From an uncultured Sphingobacteriales bacterium (lineage in GTDB: Bacteria; Bacteroidota; Bacteroidia; Chitinophagales; Chitinophagaceae): DNA of 64,000 bases. Under the pieces are notes generated by a model. The model searched no databases, was not told the DNA's origin, and was given only the letters and a program-made list of their open reading frames with translations. The position numbers and the translations under genes were made by a program. Of the stretch, positions 24,330 to 33,805 are shown piece after piece. The first letter of the stretch is position 1, and each line of letters opens with the position of its first letter. The stretch is taken from NCBI GenBank assembly GCA_937991535.1, contig CALKHN010000013.1, positions 186,001 through 250,000 of the forward strand, in the 5' to 3' direction.

Positions 24330-25757
24330 TCAGCATACCTGTATGGTAGCCATTCCAAGCAGTTCGCCAAGCTTTTTTATTTTGGATGCTATATGCCCGA
24401 TTCCCACAGCACAATGATGCGCCGGGCCATGTGCATTCCATTCTTCCACAAACCGGCGGGCGCCAATGGGAAACCGGTACCGGCTATTGGTATTGCCAAT
24501 TTCCAGTATAGCGCCCGGCACCGATTCTGCCTCGGCAACGAGGAACAATAATTTCCCGTCCACAGTTTCAACTACCGACAGTAAGGTTACTTTTCCGTAC
24601 TGCACCGACATCTCTACAGAAAGCCCGTTGCCTACCTTACCGTGATACACCTGCAAAGGTTTTACTTTGATCTTCCCTTCCGCGATAGCCAAATGACCGG
24701 GACCATCATGTCCCATTAGCACTACATCGTCATTAAAATCCATGGCATAATATTCGGTAAAGGAACCGCCTGCTCCAAAGCTGTCCATTATTTTCATAGC
24801 CTGGGCGTTTTTGATCTCGTATTCACCTGCTACCGGAATGCCATTGGCGGTAAGCAGCGAATTGCCCAGGATAATAGAACTCATTGTATCTTCATTTTGG
24901 GGGTTGCCGGTGCCTTTGTGATAATAGGCCATTGAGCCGAGCCTGTATTTACGCACCAGCTGATCAAGCGCCACCGCCGTTCGTGCAGCCCGCACCAATT
25001 CAAACTTTGAACAATCGGGTTGCACGTCAAAAGCTTCCAGGAATACTTTTACCTTATCATCTATTTCACTGTCGGTTACCTGCTGGCGTAAGAAGGAGAG
25101 TTCATCCACTTCGATGATTTCTATATGCCCCCCAAAGACCGCGCAATGCAATGTTAAATTGGAATAAATATCGAGCATGCCGCCATAATAATTACCCATA
25201 ACCCCGAGGTTATTATGATACATGATATTGGCCACTTTGGCAGCCGCTATCCATTCTTCTATTTCACGCCACGCAACGGCATCGCCCTGCAGCATACCCG
25301 TAACCTGGTAAAAGGGAATACCGGAACGTTTAAACACACTGGCGATTTCCGGTACCGGACACGCCGAACAAAAAGCCAGCCATTCACCCGTCATACGGGT
25401 ACGGTCTTTCAGTGCATTGAACCATTCATAATCTATAGCGGCTTCCGGAGCCAGATTGAGTACTATTACAGGAACTTTTGCCCTTTTTACTACCGGAAGC
25501 ACTGTTGACGACAAGGCGTATGTAGTAACATATAAAAAGATAAGATCAACATCCTCTGAACGAAAACGGTGCCCGGCATCAAATGCCTTAGCCGGGGTAT
25601 CTATCAAACCCAGGTTAATGATGTCGGCGCCAAAATCCTTTAACTTACTTTCTACCACTTCTACATATTGGGAAAGTCTTTGTTCCAGTCCTTCAAACTG
25701 CGGCCAGTAAGCCTCGAGGCCAATTCCAAACAATCCTATTTTAAGGGGAGGCGTCAT
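24330..25757 (-). CDS. L-fucose/L-arabinose isomerase-like protein
   Basis: A 475-residue cytoplasmic protein of the fucose/arabinose isomerase fold. Evidence: LKIGLFGIGLEAYWPQFEGL at the start, DVDLIFLYVTTYALSSTVLPVV, NNLGVMGNYYGGMLDIYSNLT, the EIIEVDEL segment, and the C-terminal GHDGPGHLAIAEGKIKVKPL and EEWNAHGPAHHCAVGIGHIASK, where the conserved His and acidic residues of the metal site lie. Such proteins interconvert aldoses and ketoses, but many members of this subgroup are not biochemically tested and the sugar is unknown. In a rhamnosidase-bearing operon it could act on a released sugar. I start it at 25757 because the family alignment begins close to KIGLFG; a start 13 codons upstream remains possible. 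Confidence 0.75.
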   Translation of the reverse strand: MTPPLKIGLFGIGLEAYWPQFEGLEQRLSQYVEVVESKLKDFGADIINLGLIDTPAKAFDAGHRFRSEDVDLIFLYVTTYALSSTVLPVVKRAKVPVIVLNLAPEAAIDYEWFNALKDRTRMTGEWLAFCSACPVPEIASVFKRSGIPFYQVTGMLQGDAVAWREIEEWIAAAKVANIMYHNNLGVMGNYYGGMLDIYSNLTLHCAVFGGHIEIIEVDELSFLRQQVTDSEIDDKVKVFLEAFDVQPDCSKFELVRAARTAVALDQLVRKYRLGSMAYYHKGTGNPQNEDTMSSIILGNSLLTANGIPVAGEYEIKNAQAMKIMDSFGAGGSFTEYYAMDFNDDVVLMGHDGPGHLAIAEGKIKVKPLQVYHGKVGNGLSVEMSVQYGKVTLLSVVETVDGKLLFLVAEAESVPGAILEIGNTNSRYRFPIGARRFVEEWNAHGPAHHCAVGIGHIASKIKKLGELLGMATIQVC

Positions 25758-25812
25758 ATTTGCTGATTGAGATTTCGCGTTTAAGATTTTATACAATGAA
25801 CAGTGCCTTCAT

Positions 25813-28800
25813 TTACTTATCGAATTGCAACAATTGAAAATCTTCCATTAATCCATAGTCATAGGTATCATACTTGTTCCCGGGGGGATACGCGTTTACA
25901 TTTGACCAATGCCCCGGACCTACCAAACCAGGCTTTGGCGAGTTATGATGCGGCCCCAACAGGTTTTTGAGGCTGCCGATCACTTCAACTTCTATGCGAT
26001 TAATGCCCTCCTTCAGGTATTTGCTCACGTTTAATGCGTTGGGTTCTGAAAATATGATACCCGCCGGTTTGCCATTCACTTTTACAGCAGCAACCGTTCC
26101 TTTCCATTCTCCCAACTGCAGTTCAAACTGCTGATCAGGTTTTTGCAGCCTGAATGTTTTAACATAGGTAATACCAAATCCATATAAGCCCAGTCCCTGT
26201 TCCTTCCAGCTCCCCAATTTCAATGGCTGAGCAGGTATTATTTGCCATCCCTTATCCTTTGATTGCAGGTTAAAATCGCCAAGAATATACACGGGTTCAA
26301 TTTCAGCGTATACACTCATAGGATTGGCCGTAATGGATATAGTATTTTCGCCTGGTTTCAAATATTCTCCGATTTGCAGCACGGCGAAAGACCTGTCTAA
26401 CCACCACTTATTTTTAGCGGGTGTTACCGGTTTACCATTTACCATTATTGTCTTCCACAAATTTCCCTGCTCCACCACTGCCCTGAATTTTTTATACCCG
26501 TTCTGCTTATCAATGGTGAAATGATAAGTTGCCGTAAATCCACTCCCTTCAGGGAAAGTATCTCTTGCAATAATATGATCTTTAAACTGTACCTGGTGAT
26601 TCCATGGATTCCTGTTAAAGCCATAATGCATAAATACCATTTTGGAAGCTACGCCAACATGTGTATCTCTTAGCAGGGTGTCGCCAAACTGTATATCGCA
26701 AAAATCTATCATCAGGGTATTTTCTGCCGGGCGCATCACTTTAATATCAGAACCCTTAACGATTGATTTATTTTTTGCAGGCGCGTGCTTTTTTAAGCCC
26801 TGTTGCTTTTTATCAGCAATAAAGAGCAGCAGGCTGCCTGCCGGGGGAATATCAAAGTGCACAGTTAATTTATTCAACTGTTCCTGTTCGGGATAGTCGG
26901 TTATTTTGCCCGTAGCAAGATCCATCAGTAAAGCATCCTTACCGTTTATTTTAACCTGGCCCTGTGAGGGGGAAACCATGCTGGCATTAGAAAGAAACAA
27001 TATCTGCCCTTCATCTGTTAAGCGGCGGTGATGATATAAGTCTCCGCCAATGGAACCCGGCCTGCCTGCTGAAATCAGAAAATCATCGGACAAAAACTCG
27101 CCTTCTATAATGGATTGATCCAGTTTTGTGTATTGATGTATATTATTTTTCGGATGATTGAAATACTGAAGCTCATTTGTGGCGGCTCCATCAATTGTTT
27201 GCAGCTTCTCAAACTGTATAACCTTTCCTCCTGCAGCTGCATAAGCTTTCAAAAGATTGTAGGTTGGCAGATCTATATTTTCCATTCCCGGCGGAATAAC
27301 CACGGTACGGTATGCACGCTCACCTACTATAAATTTTTTAGCTTCCACTTTACCATGATCCTTAATAATATTTTCGGAACCCAGGTCATATTCAACCTGC
27401 GCTTTTTCAAGCGCAGTAATAAAGGACTGGAAATGATTACCGATTTCAGCCATCCGTGTATGCTGCTTTCCCGGGCCGGTATACATCCATGCAGAACTGG
27501 TAGGCTCGATAACCAAAATATCATTCATTTGCTTGCCCTGCGACATTGCCAAAGACAGGCGTGTATAATATTCATTGAGGGATTTATAATACGGCCACCA
27601 TGGCGTATGATAAGAAAAGCTCTGGGGATAATCATATTTTCTTGCCCCCGTAAGCGTCATCATAGAAAGATGCTGATTTAAAAAATTTACGCCCAGTACA
27701 TATTGCCAGTCGCACAGCCGTTTCATATCTTTAAACGTTAGCTCCCATCCCCCGCCGCCATAGGTTTCACTAAGCGTTCTTTTTTTACTGAGCTGATTGG
27801 CAACACTGGACAACTCTTTTACCGACCGTATATTTCCAAATTGGGCATTAGGGCTTTTTTCATTAAACTGGTTGAACAGCATATCAATGCCGGGTAGCTG
27901 GTGCCAGGCATACATAGCCATGTTGTCCGGACCTTCTTCGGGGCTGGGCCATCCATGCTCCCAGTAATGCCCGGTCCATTTAAGATTATTCTTCTCCGTA
28001 TATGCATGCATTGGCTTCGACCAGCGGTCAATAAACAATTGTAAAAGGGTTTGCTGGTAATTATGTCTTACTTTTCTCCAGTCGCCCACTTCCTCATACA
28101 GGGAGGGTAGATGGTCTTGCAGATTATACCCCCACTTTTGGGTAAAGCTACTGAAGAGGTCGGGCGTCCATCGTACATTTCCTTCTCCCTGTGTTGGAAT
28201 GCTGGGCTCATCTGAAAAAAGTCCGGGAACCGTTTTTCCAAATTCATTGCCGGCGATCTTTTCATACCCTTTCATCGTTACATCAATAAATTTTTCAGTA
28301 ACGCCTTTAACCATAAGATCAACATAGGGAAATTCCGGAGGTCCTACAATTCTTGCCTGCTTTTTATAATATTCTTTCGTAAATAAATAGTAGTTGCCGC
28401 GCTTTCCACTTTCAGCAGCTAACTGCGATGTAATATTGGTGAATGTGCCATTATGTTCTTTCAGGCAGATATAAATTTGATCTGTAGCGGCAGGCAGCAC
28501 CTCTGCTTTGGTTAAATGTAACATTTGCCCCTGATTATAGGATTCAGGCATCTGGTCGGGCACATTTCCACCGGCAAATCCCGAAGGGTAGGAGTTCTCA
28601 TCATATATCCAAACATCCAACCCCAGTTCTTTCCCTTTTTTTATAGTGTACTGGTATAAATTAAACCAGTCCTGTGATAAATATTCGGTAATGAGTCCCG
28701 GCCGGGGATGAACCATTACGCCACCAAATGCATTTTCTTTAAACTCCTGCATCATGGAATCAATAATGTTCTTTGTTACCCTGGTATGCCAAACCCATAA

Positions 28801-28962
28801 TGGGGCGCTACCATATTCTTTACCGGGTTCAAAGAATCTCTTTTTTAGCAATTCAAAGTTGTTACTACCAGTGTTTCCAGCGGTGTTCTGGCAACTAACA
28901 GGTATTGGAAAGTATATCCAAATGAAAAGGGTTATTAGTAAAGCGGATGAAAATTTGTACAT
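25813..28962 (-). CDS. GH106-like glycosyl hydrolase (B)
   Basis: A 1049-residue exported enzyme, signal peptide about 1-24 (FPIPVSCQ). The catalytic part (about 45-520) has the features of the GH106-related group: YGSAPLWVWHTRVTKNIID, FGGVMVHPRPGLITEYLSQD, LGLDVWIYDENSYPSGFAGG, PGLFSDEPSIPTQGEG and WTGHYWEHGWPSPEEGPDNM, then a flavodoxin-like or trimerisation-type domain near 520-600 (AYRTVVIPPGMENIDLPTY). The C-terminus (about 760-1049) holds two beta-sandwich sugar-binding-like domains. The DEPSIP acidic motif is a plausible catalytic element. It is the longest gene of the cluster and lies between the GH39-like gene and the isomerase, same strand. The substrate is probably a rhamnose- or uronic-acid-containing glycan; this is inference. 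Confidence 0.78.
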   Translation of the reverse strand: MYKFSSALLITLFIWIYFPIPVSCQNTAGNTGSNNFELLKKRFFEPGKEYGSAPLWVWHTRVTKNIIDSMMQEFKENAFGGVMVHPRPGLITEYLSQDWFNLYQYTIKKGKELGLDVWIYDENSYPSGFAGGNVPDQMPESYNQGQMLHLTKAEVLPAATDQIYICLKEHNGTFTNITSQLAAESGKRGNYYLFTKEYYKKQARIVGPPEFPYVDLMVKGVTEKFIDVTMKGYEKIAGNEFGKTVPGLFSDEPSIPTQGEGNVRWTPDLFSSFTQKWGYNLQDHLPSLYEEVGDWRKVRHNYQQTLLQLFIDRWSKPMHAYTEKNNLKWTGHYWEHGWPSPEEGPDNMAMYAWHQLPGIDMLFNQFNEKSPNAQFGNIRSVKELSSVANQLSKKRTLSETYGGGGWELTFKDMKRLCDWQYVLGVNFLNQHLSMMTLTGARKYDYPQSFSYHTPWWPYYKSLNEYYTRLSLAMSQGKQMNDILVIEPTSSAWMYTGPGKQHTRMAEIGNHFQSFITALEKAQVEYDLGSENIIKDHGKVEAKKFIVGERAYRTVVIPPGMENIDLPTYNLLKAYAAAGGKVIQFEKLQTIDGAATNELQYFNHPKNNIHQYTKLDQSIIEGEFLSDDFLISAGRPGSIGGDLYHHRRLTDEGQILFLSNASMVSPSQGQVKINGKDALLMDLATGKITDYPEQEQLNKLTVHFDIPPAGSLLLFIADKKQQGLKKHAPAKNKSIVKGSDIKVMRPAENTLMIDFCDIQFGDTLLRDTHVGVASKMVFMHYGFNRNPWNHQVQFKDHIIARDTFPEGSGFTATYHFTIDKQNGYKKFRAVVEQGNLWKTIMVNGKPVTPAKNKWWLDRSFAVLQIGEYLKPGENTISITANPMSVYAEIEPVYILGDFNLQSKDKGWQIIPAQPLKLGSWKEQGLGLYGFGITYVKTFRLQKPDQQFELQLGEWKGTVAAVKVNGKPAGIIFSEPNALNVSKYLKEGINRIEVEVIGSLKNLLGPHHNSPKPGLVGPGHWSNVNAYPPGNKYDTYDYGLMEDFQLLQFDK

Positions 28963-29101
28963 ATGCTATTTTTTAGAGTTGATTTAAAGTTTCGATGCAT
29001 ATTGTTTCTTAACCCTGATCCTAAAATGATCATGCCACAACTGTAAAATTTCTCAAATGGGGAATATGCGCTTATACTGAAAGTTTTTAAAAGAAGATCT
29101 C

Positions 29102-30592
29102 CTATTTAAATTTAATTACCGCAACAGCGAATGCATTAAGCGTTATGATATTACCGGATAATTGCTTTTTAGCGGGCTTATTTTCCCCGGTGGAACCATC
29201 TACATAACTCATTTCATAAGCGTTTGCACCTTCAGGCAATTGAAGCTGTACCTCCTGCTCCTGTTTATTGATCAGCAAAAGCGCTTTGCCTGCTTTGGTT
29301 ACAAATGCCTGTGTAGCCAATCCTGTTATGTTCGGGCGTGTTTGTACAAGTTTGTCGCCGGGGCCAAAATGATCTTTGAGTAATTTTAGTACCCAAAAGC
29401 GTGCATTGGGTTTTCCATTTTCCCAGTTCATCATACTTACCGAAGGAAATTGGGTAGGATAACCAACCAGTTGCGATTCACCCGCTGCATCAATCCCGAT
29501 CTTTGCCAGTTCAAGATAAATATAGGCATACATGGCTCCCGATAAATTCCAGTATGCATCAGGTATCGGCTCGTTAACACCATCACGCGACAGAATATTA
29601 CCGATTTCGTTGATAGTAGTAAAAACATGAGGGGCCAGGCGTTTGCGTATATTTTCTATATACCGTACTCTATCCAGGAAAGCATTGGCCTGGTTGAAAA
29701 ATGAATACTGGTAAGTACTGAGCGGTTGCTTATTGTTATCTGGCGAGCCATAAAAATGGTATGAAATACCTTCTAACTCAACTCCTGGTTTATGATTTTT
29801 AGGATCAAGAAAATATTCGAACCACTCAGGATCTTTTTCAAGTGCAAGCGACATACCGATAAACTTTGTTTCGGGTGATATTTTTTTTAGCGCGATAACG
29901 ATATTGTCATAAATCCTGGTATACAATTGCGGTGTAATGTTGTGTTCAAGATCGGGCTCATTCAATACTTCCCAGTAAGGTATTTTGTAGTAATGGCCTG
30001 ATTTGTGAAACTTCCCCAATTCATCGGTGAAGCCTCCTTTGGTGTACCAGCTAAATAACCTTACATAATAATTGGTTAATTCATGCAAAGAGGAATCCCG
30101 AAGGCGGGTACCCTGGTTATAATTCCAGGAAGTTTGGTAAGCATCTTCCGGATAGGTTACAACGGCATCCGTTTCCCACATCCAGGCTGGTGTGGTACTG
30201 AAATTGATGACCACCGGGTGACCTTTTGTTGCTTCCATAAAAGCCTCCATCGTGCTATCGAGGTAGGTGAAATCCCAAAAAGTTTCGGTGGCGGTTGGCC
30301 GTTTTAATTCTGCTACGGCCATTTTAGGGTAGGGAAACCAAGGTACATACCGAACATAGTTCGCCCCCAGTTCTTTTAATGCTTTAAAAGTAGAAGTATG
30401 TATGGGCGAACTAGGCCGCACCATAGGATTTTCAACCAACTGTAAGGTTGGTGTTGTTTTGGATACAACAATCGTATTGTTCCAATCAATTGAAATGAGA
30501 TTATTTTGCGCGGCAATATTTGTGAAAGACAGGCACACGACTGTTGCCATAAGAACCGCTCCCGGCGCAGTAAGAAAATGATCTTTTTTCAT
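29102..30592 (-). CDS. Secreted GH39-like glycosidase (clan GH-A)
   Basis: A 496-residue exported enzyme, signal peptide 1-28 (ending NIAAQ). It is a retaining clan GH-A TIM barrel: acid/base E212 in YWEVLNEPD and probable nucleophile E328 in TTINEIG, with LKELGANYVRYVPWFPYPK and YHFYGSP in between; a small beta domain ends the protein (about 420-496). The motif order and length fit GH39 (xylosidase, iduronidase, alpha-L-arabinosidase-type activities), but GH30/GH79-like assignments are not excluded. It is the first gene of the minus-strand cluster and faces the AraC-type regulator across a 166-base intergenic region, so its expression is probably under that regulator. Confidence 0.82.
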   Translation of the reverse strand: MKKDHFLTAPGAVLMATVVCLSFTNIAAQNNLISIDWNNTIVVSKTTPTLQLVENPMVRPSSPIHTSTFKALKELGANYVRYVPWFPYPKMAVAELKRPTATETFWDFTYLDSTMEAFMEATKGHPVVINFSTTPAWMWETDAVVTYPEDAYQTSWNYNQGTRLRDSSLHELTNYYVRLFSWYTKGGFTDELGKFHKSGHYYKIPYWEVLNEPDLEHNITPQLYTRIYDNIVIALKKISPETKFIGMSLALEKDPEWFEYFLDPKNHKPGVELEGISYHFYGSPDNNKQPLSTYQYSFFNQANAFLDRVRYIENIRKRLAPHVFTTINEIGNILSRDGVNEPIPDAYWNLSGAMYAYIYLELAKIGIDAAGESQLVGYPTQFPSVSMMNWENGKPNARFWVLKLLKDHFGPGDKLVQTRPNITGLATQAFVTKAGKALLLINKQEQEVQLQLPEGANAYEMSYVDGSTGENKPAKKQLSGNIITLNAFAVAVIKFK

Positions 30593-30710
30593 GTTCTGTA
30601 ATTTTGGTTTATCTTAATACAGGGTATATAGCGGAAATACATTTACTATGAATTATTTTGTAATAAACAGCTACCCGGCGGTATGAATGTATTATGGAAT
30701 AAAATAAAAG

Positions 30711-30740
30711 AGATACACAATTTGATATTTCAGATACACA
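30711..30740 (+). promoter_or_regulatory. Candidate AraC-type operator: two direct repeats 21 bases apart
   Basis: AGATACACA occurs at 30711-30719 and again at 30732-30740, exactly two helical turns (21 bases) apart, in the divergent region between the GH39-like gene and the AraC-type regulator. AraC-family regulators bind tandem half-sites with this spacing. A TTTG (30721-30724) lies between the repeats, 22 bases before a TACC tract near the regulator start. Confidence 0.55.
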
Positions 30741-30758
30741 TCCTGATACCTTTTGCTC

Positions 30759-31658
30759 ATGACCAATTTTTATAAATACCTGCCTACCAGTTCCGGCGAC
30801 GAAAGCTGGGGGCTGCATGTTTTAAACACAGGTTGCAACAGAATTAGCAGCGGCGAGATGTACCCTTCCACACAACATCCTGCACATCATTATTTTAACT
30901 GGAACAAAGGCCGTATACTTGATGAATACCAGATCATATATATTGCGAAAGGGGAGGGACTGTTTGAATCTGAGGGTTGCAAACAACAGAAGGTAAATGA
31001 AGGAACTGTTTTGCTGTTGTTTCCCGGCGAATGGCACCGGTTCAAACCCAGCAAGCAAACAGGGTGGGATGAATATTGGGTAGGTTATAAAGGAGCGATC
31101 ATGGAAAACCTGGTACGGCAGCGCTTTTTTTGTGCTCAAAAAGCCATCTTACACGTGGGAATCAGCGAAGGCATTATTGACCTGCTGGAAAAAATCATTG
31201 AAACAACAAAAAAAGAGAAAACAGGTTACCAGCCGCTTGTATCAGGTGCAATAGTGCATCTGCTGGGAGAAATTCATTCGATAATAAAACAGGGCGAATT
31301 TGAGACGGAAGACAATACAGAATCCATCATCAACAAAGCCAGGGTTATTTTCAGGACAGGCATTGATGATGAAATGACAATTGAAAATATTGCGGAAGAG
31401 CTGAACGTGAGTTATGCCTGGTTTCGCAAAGCTTTTAAAATGTACACCGGCATCGCCCCTCACCAGTATTTGCTACAGCTCAAAATTGAAAAGGCGAAAA
31501 TATTGCTGGGCGATCCTTCAACATCAATTAAAGAAATAGCGTTTAATTTAAATTTTAATTCCGCCTACTATTTTTCCAAGTTATTTAAAGAAAAAGCAGG
31601 CGTTTCGCCGGCACAATTCAGGAACAACAAGTACGGTAAAGGAAAGCAAAACGGTTAG
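30759..31658 (+). CDS. AraC-family transcriptional regulator
   Basis: A 299-residue regulator. Residues about 35-95 look like the AraC N-terminal cupin sensor (HYFNWNKGRILDEYQIIYIA, EGTVLLLFPGEWHRFKPS), which binds a sugar or similar ligand. Residues about 195-295 are the double helix-turn-helix: IENIAEELNVSYAWFRKAFK and then IKEIAFNLNFNSAYYFSKLF, ending in the family motif GVSPAQFR. It is divergent from the GH39-like gene and most likely controls the 20-31 kb cluster. I use the ATG at 30759; a TTG two codons upstream is unlikely. A 21-base-spaced direct repeat just upstream is a candidate autoregulatory operator. Whether it activates or represses is unknown. Confidence 0.9.
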   Translation: MTNFYKYLPTSSGDESWGLHVLNTGCNRISSGEMYPSTQHPAHHYFNWNKGRILDEYQIIYIAKGEGLFESEGCKQQKVNEGTVLLLFPGEWHRFKPSKQTGWDEYWVGYKGAIMENLVRQRFFCAQKAILHVGISEGIIDLLEKIIETTKKEKTGYQPLVSGAIVHLLGEIHSIIKQGEFETEDNTESIINKARVIFRTGIDDEMTIENIAEELNVSYAWFRKAFKMYTGIAPHQYLLQLKIEKAKILLGDPSTSIKEIAFNLNFNSAYYFSKLFKEKAGVSPAQFRNNKYGKGKQNG

Positions 31659-31689
31659 GGGATGGTATAACAGTAGTATCTGTATGTTT

Positions 31690-32331
31690 TCAGGGAATGT
31701 TCACTTTTTCACCCAGGAATTTGGGTTCCGCGCCAAATAAGTAGTCAATAAATACTTTTACCCTGGCCAGTTTTTCGCGTACCTGCACTTTTAAGCCGCC
31801 ACGTGTTCCCACATCTTTAGCGTTAAAGCCAATGGCCGCAATGCCTTCCCTGGAAGCAATGTAAATGGCTCTTTCATTTTGAAAAGGCTGGGATATAACC
31901 GTTACGGAATCCTGGCTGAAAATGGCTTTGAGGCGAACCACCGAATCAAAGGTTCTGAAACCTGCATAATCCGAATAAATACACGATGAATCAATGCCTG
32001 CTTTTAATAAATCTGCCCGCATCATTGCCGGTTCATTATAGTATATGCTGCTGTTATCGCCGCTGATAATAATATATTTGATTTTGCCCGCCCTCAGCAA
32101 GCTGATCGCTGCATTTATGCGGTAGGTATAATAAGGATTAAGATGGCCTGCCACAAGGTATTTGGAAGTGCCGGGCAATAAACCTGTTTTGTTATAAGGT
32201 ATGGTTTCTATGCTGGAATACAACTTGCCTTTGGCCGCATTTGTTATGACCCGGTCGCTGAAAAAAATGGCTAAAAGCAAAACCATCAGCAACACAGAAA
32301 GATAAATGAATATGATCCTTACTTTACGCAT
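31690..32331 (-). CDS. SanA/YdcF-like membrane-anchored DUF218 protein
   Basis: A 213-residue protein with one N-terminal membrane helix (IIFIYLSVLLMVLLLAIFFS), the rest probably periplasmic. The globular part matches DUF218/SanA: GTSKYLVAGHLNPYYTYR, AGKIKYIIISGDNSSIYYNE, MRADLLKAGIDSSCIYSDYAGFRTFDSV and VISQPFQNERAIYIASREGI. SanA-type proteins affect envelope barrier function and vancomycin sensitivity in enterobacteria; the molecular activity is unclear. The start is the ATG at 32329-32331, directly before the membrane segment; an in-frame start 20 codons upstream adds an unrelated hydrophilic piece. It is convergent with the AraC-type gene and unlinked to it by function. Confidence 0.85.
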   Translation of the reverse strand: MRKVRIIFIYLSVLLMVLLLAIFFSDRVITNAAKGKLYSSIETIPYNKTGLLPGTSKYLVAGHLNPYYTYRINAAISLLRAGKIKYIIISGDNSSIYYNEPAMMRADLLKAGIDSSCIYSDYAGFRTFDSVVRLKAIFSQDSVTVISQPFQNERAIYIASREGIAAIGFNAKDVGTRGGLKVQVREKLARVKVFIDYLFGAEPKFLGEKVNIP

Positions 32332-32459
32332 TAGGGTCGAAAATACATGATGTACGGTTGATCTGTGCACCGGCAATATACAAAAAGCCACCCAAAAAAA
32401 CCTTGAATGCGCTGAGCTTTACAACCCACTTAACAGGATGGCAACGGCATTCCTTTCCC

Positions 32460-33767
32460 TTATTTTAACCCATACTTTTTCATATATCTTTCATATAACT
32501 GCGTTTGTTTGCTGGCGAGATCTACTTCCCGGCCCTGGATAAAAGCATGGGTAACAATGCTGGTGCGCATATCCATAATGTCTCCTTCACTTATTACAAT
32601 ATTGGCGTCTTTTCCTGCTTCGATAGAACCGGTTTTACCCGCAATGCCCAGGATTTTTGCTGTATTTAAGGTAATAGCGCTCAATGCTTCTTCCCTGCTC
32701 AATCCAAATGCTGAAGCGGTGCCGGCATTAAAAGCCAGGTTGCGGTAACGGGCATTGCTGGCGTCGTCATTGAGGGCAAACAACACGCCGGCCTTTTGCA
32801 GCATAGCCGGTGTCTTAAAAGGCTGGTCAAAGTCTTCGTCTTCCGTTGACGGTAAATTGTGTCCGGCATTTAATATAACGGCTATATTGTTTTCTTTCAG
32901 CAGGGGAGCAATTTGCCAGCTTTCCTCCCCGCCCACGATAACCACTTCAAATCCAAATTCTTCTGCAAAATCAATGGCCACCAGCATTTGTTTTACCTGG
33001 CCGGCATGAACAAACAGTTTTTGTGTTTTATCAAAAAGGCCTTTTACCGCTTCCAGCTTCAGGTTGGTGGCGGTATGCGTTGTTTCCTGCAGGTAGGCCC
33101 TGGCTTCCCTGAAAAAAATTTTTACCTCTTCTACTTTTTCCAGCGCCTTTTTTGCAATCTCGTCCGCCTTAGCCGGTATGGGTGGGGCTGCTGCGGTAGG
33201 CCGCGGTGCAGCAAAAGATGGCAAATTAATGTGTATACCCATATCGGTGGCATAAGCAGCATCTTCCCAGTTCCATGCATCGAGTTGCACTACCGACGAA
33301 GAACCGCTGATCGTTCCGCCCTGCGGCACAGTGGCGGCCAACAATATACCATTTGCTTTCAATACATTGATCATGGAAGAAGCCGCATTATAGGCTACAA
33401 CAGACCTGATATTAGGATTGAGATCACCAAGTTCGCGGTAATCGTTGGAGCCACGCACGCCACCGGAAATTTCTTTTAACCCCAGGTCGGATTGTGGAAG
33501 GATGAGCCCCGGGTATACCTGTTTGCCTTTGGCATCAATCACTTTTACACCGCCCTGCGGTACGGCTATATTTGTTCCCACCCGCACGATCCTTCCATTG
33601 TTTATTTCTACTGTAGCATTCTCTGTTACCTGCCCGTTTCCCACATGCACCGTACTATTGGTAATAAACAATAAGCCGTTATATTCTTTTGCAGGATACA
33701 CATCGTCCTGCGCCTGTGCAAACAGTGCTAAAGAAAGTACAGCGGAGAGCAAATATATTTTTATCAT
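32460..33767 (-). CDS. Exported amidohydrolase-like protein lacking the HxH metal motif
   Basis: A 435-residue protein of the amidohydrolase superfamily, with a signal peptide of about 19 residues (ALFAQAQ). The flanking beta domain (TVEINNGRIVRVGTNIAVPQGGVKVIDAKGKQV) and the C-terminal SIEAGKDANIVISEGDIMDM are typical. However, the usual GLIDxHxH metal motif after YPGLI reads LPQSDLGL, and the fourth ligand region reads VGGEESW. A histidine in LFVHAG and an aspartate in ALNDDASN survive. It is therefore probably inactive on its own or an accessory subunit. The larger amidohydrolase gene lies 38 bases upstream in the same operon, so the two may form a complex. Confidence 0.85.
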   Translation of the reverse strand: MIKIYLLSAVLSLALFAQAQDDVYPAKEYNGLLFITNSTVHVGNGQVTENATVEINNGRIVRVGTNIAVPQGGVKVIDAKGKQVYPGLILPQSDLGLKEISGGVRGSNDYRELGDLNPNIRSVVAYNAASSMINVLKANGILLAATVPQGGTISGSSSVVQLDAWNWEDAAYATDMGIHINLPSFAAPRPTAAAPPIPAKADEIAKKALEKVEEVKIFFREARAYLQETTHTATNLKLEAVKGLFDKTQKLFVHAGQVKQMLVAIDFAEEFGFEVVIVGGEESWQIAPLLKENNIAVILNAGHNLPSTEDEDFDQPFKTPAMLQKAGVLFALNDDASNARYRNLAFNAGTASAFGLSREEALSAITLNTAKILGIAGKTGSIEAGKDANIVISEGDIMDMRTSIVTHAFIQGREVDLASKQTQLYERYMKKYGLK

Positions 33768-33805
33768 AGTTGTCTTTTAAAGGGATCAACGAAACAGGGT
33801 AAATG

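Noticed and set aside
27115..27681. 188-codon plus-strand frame
   Set aside because: Lies wholly inside the minus-strand GH106-like gene (B), which has clear homology signals; a shadow frame.
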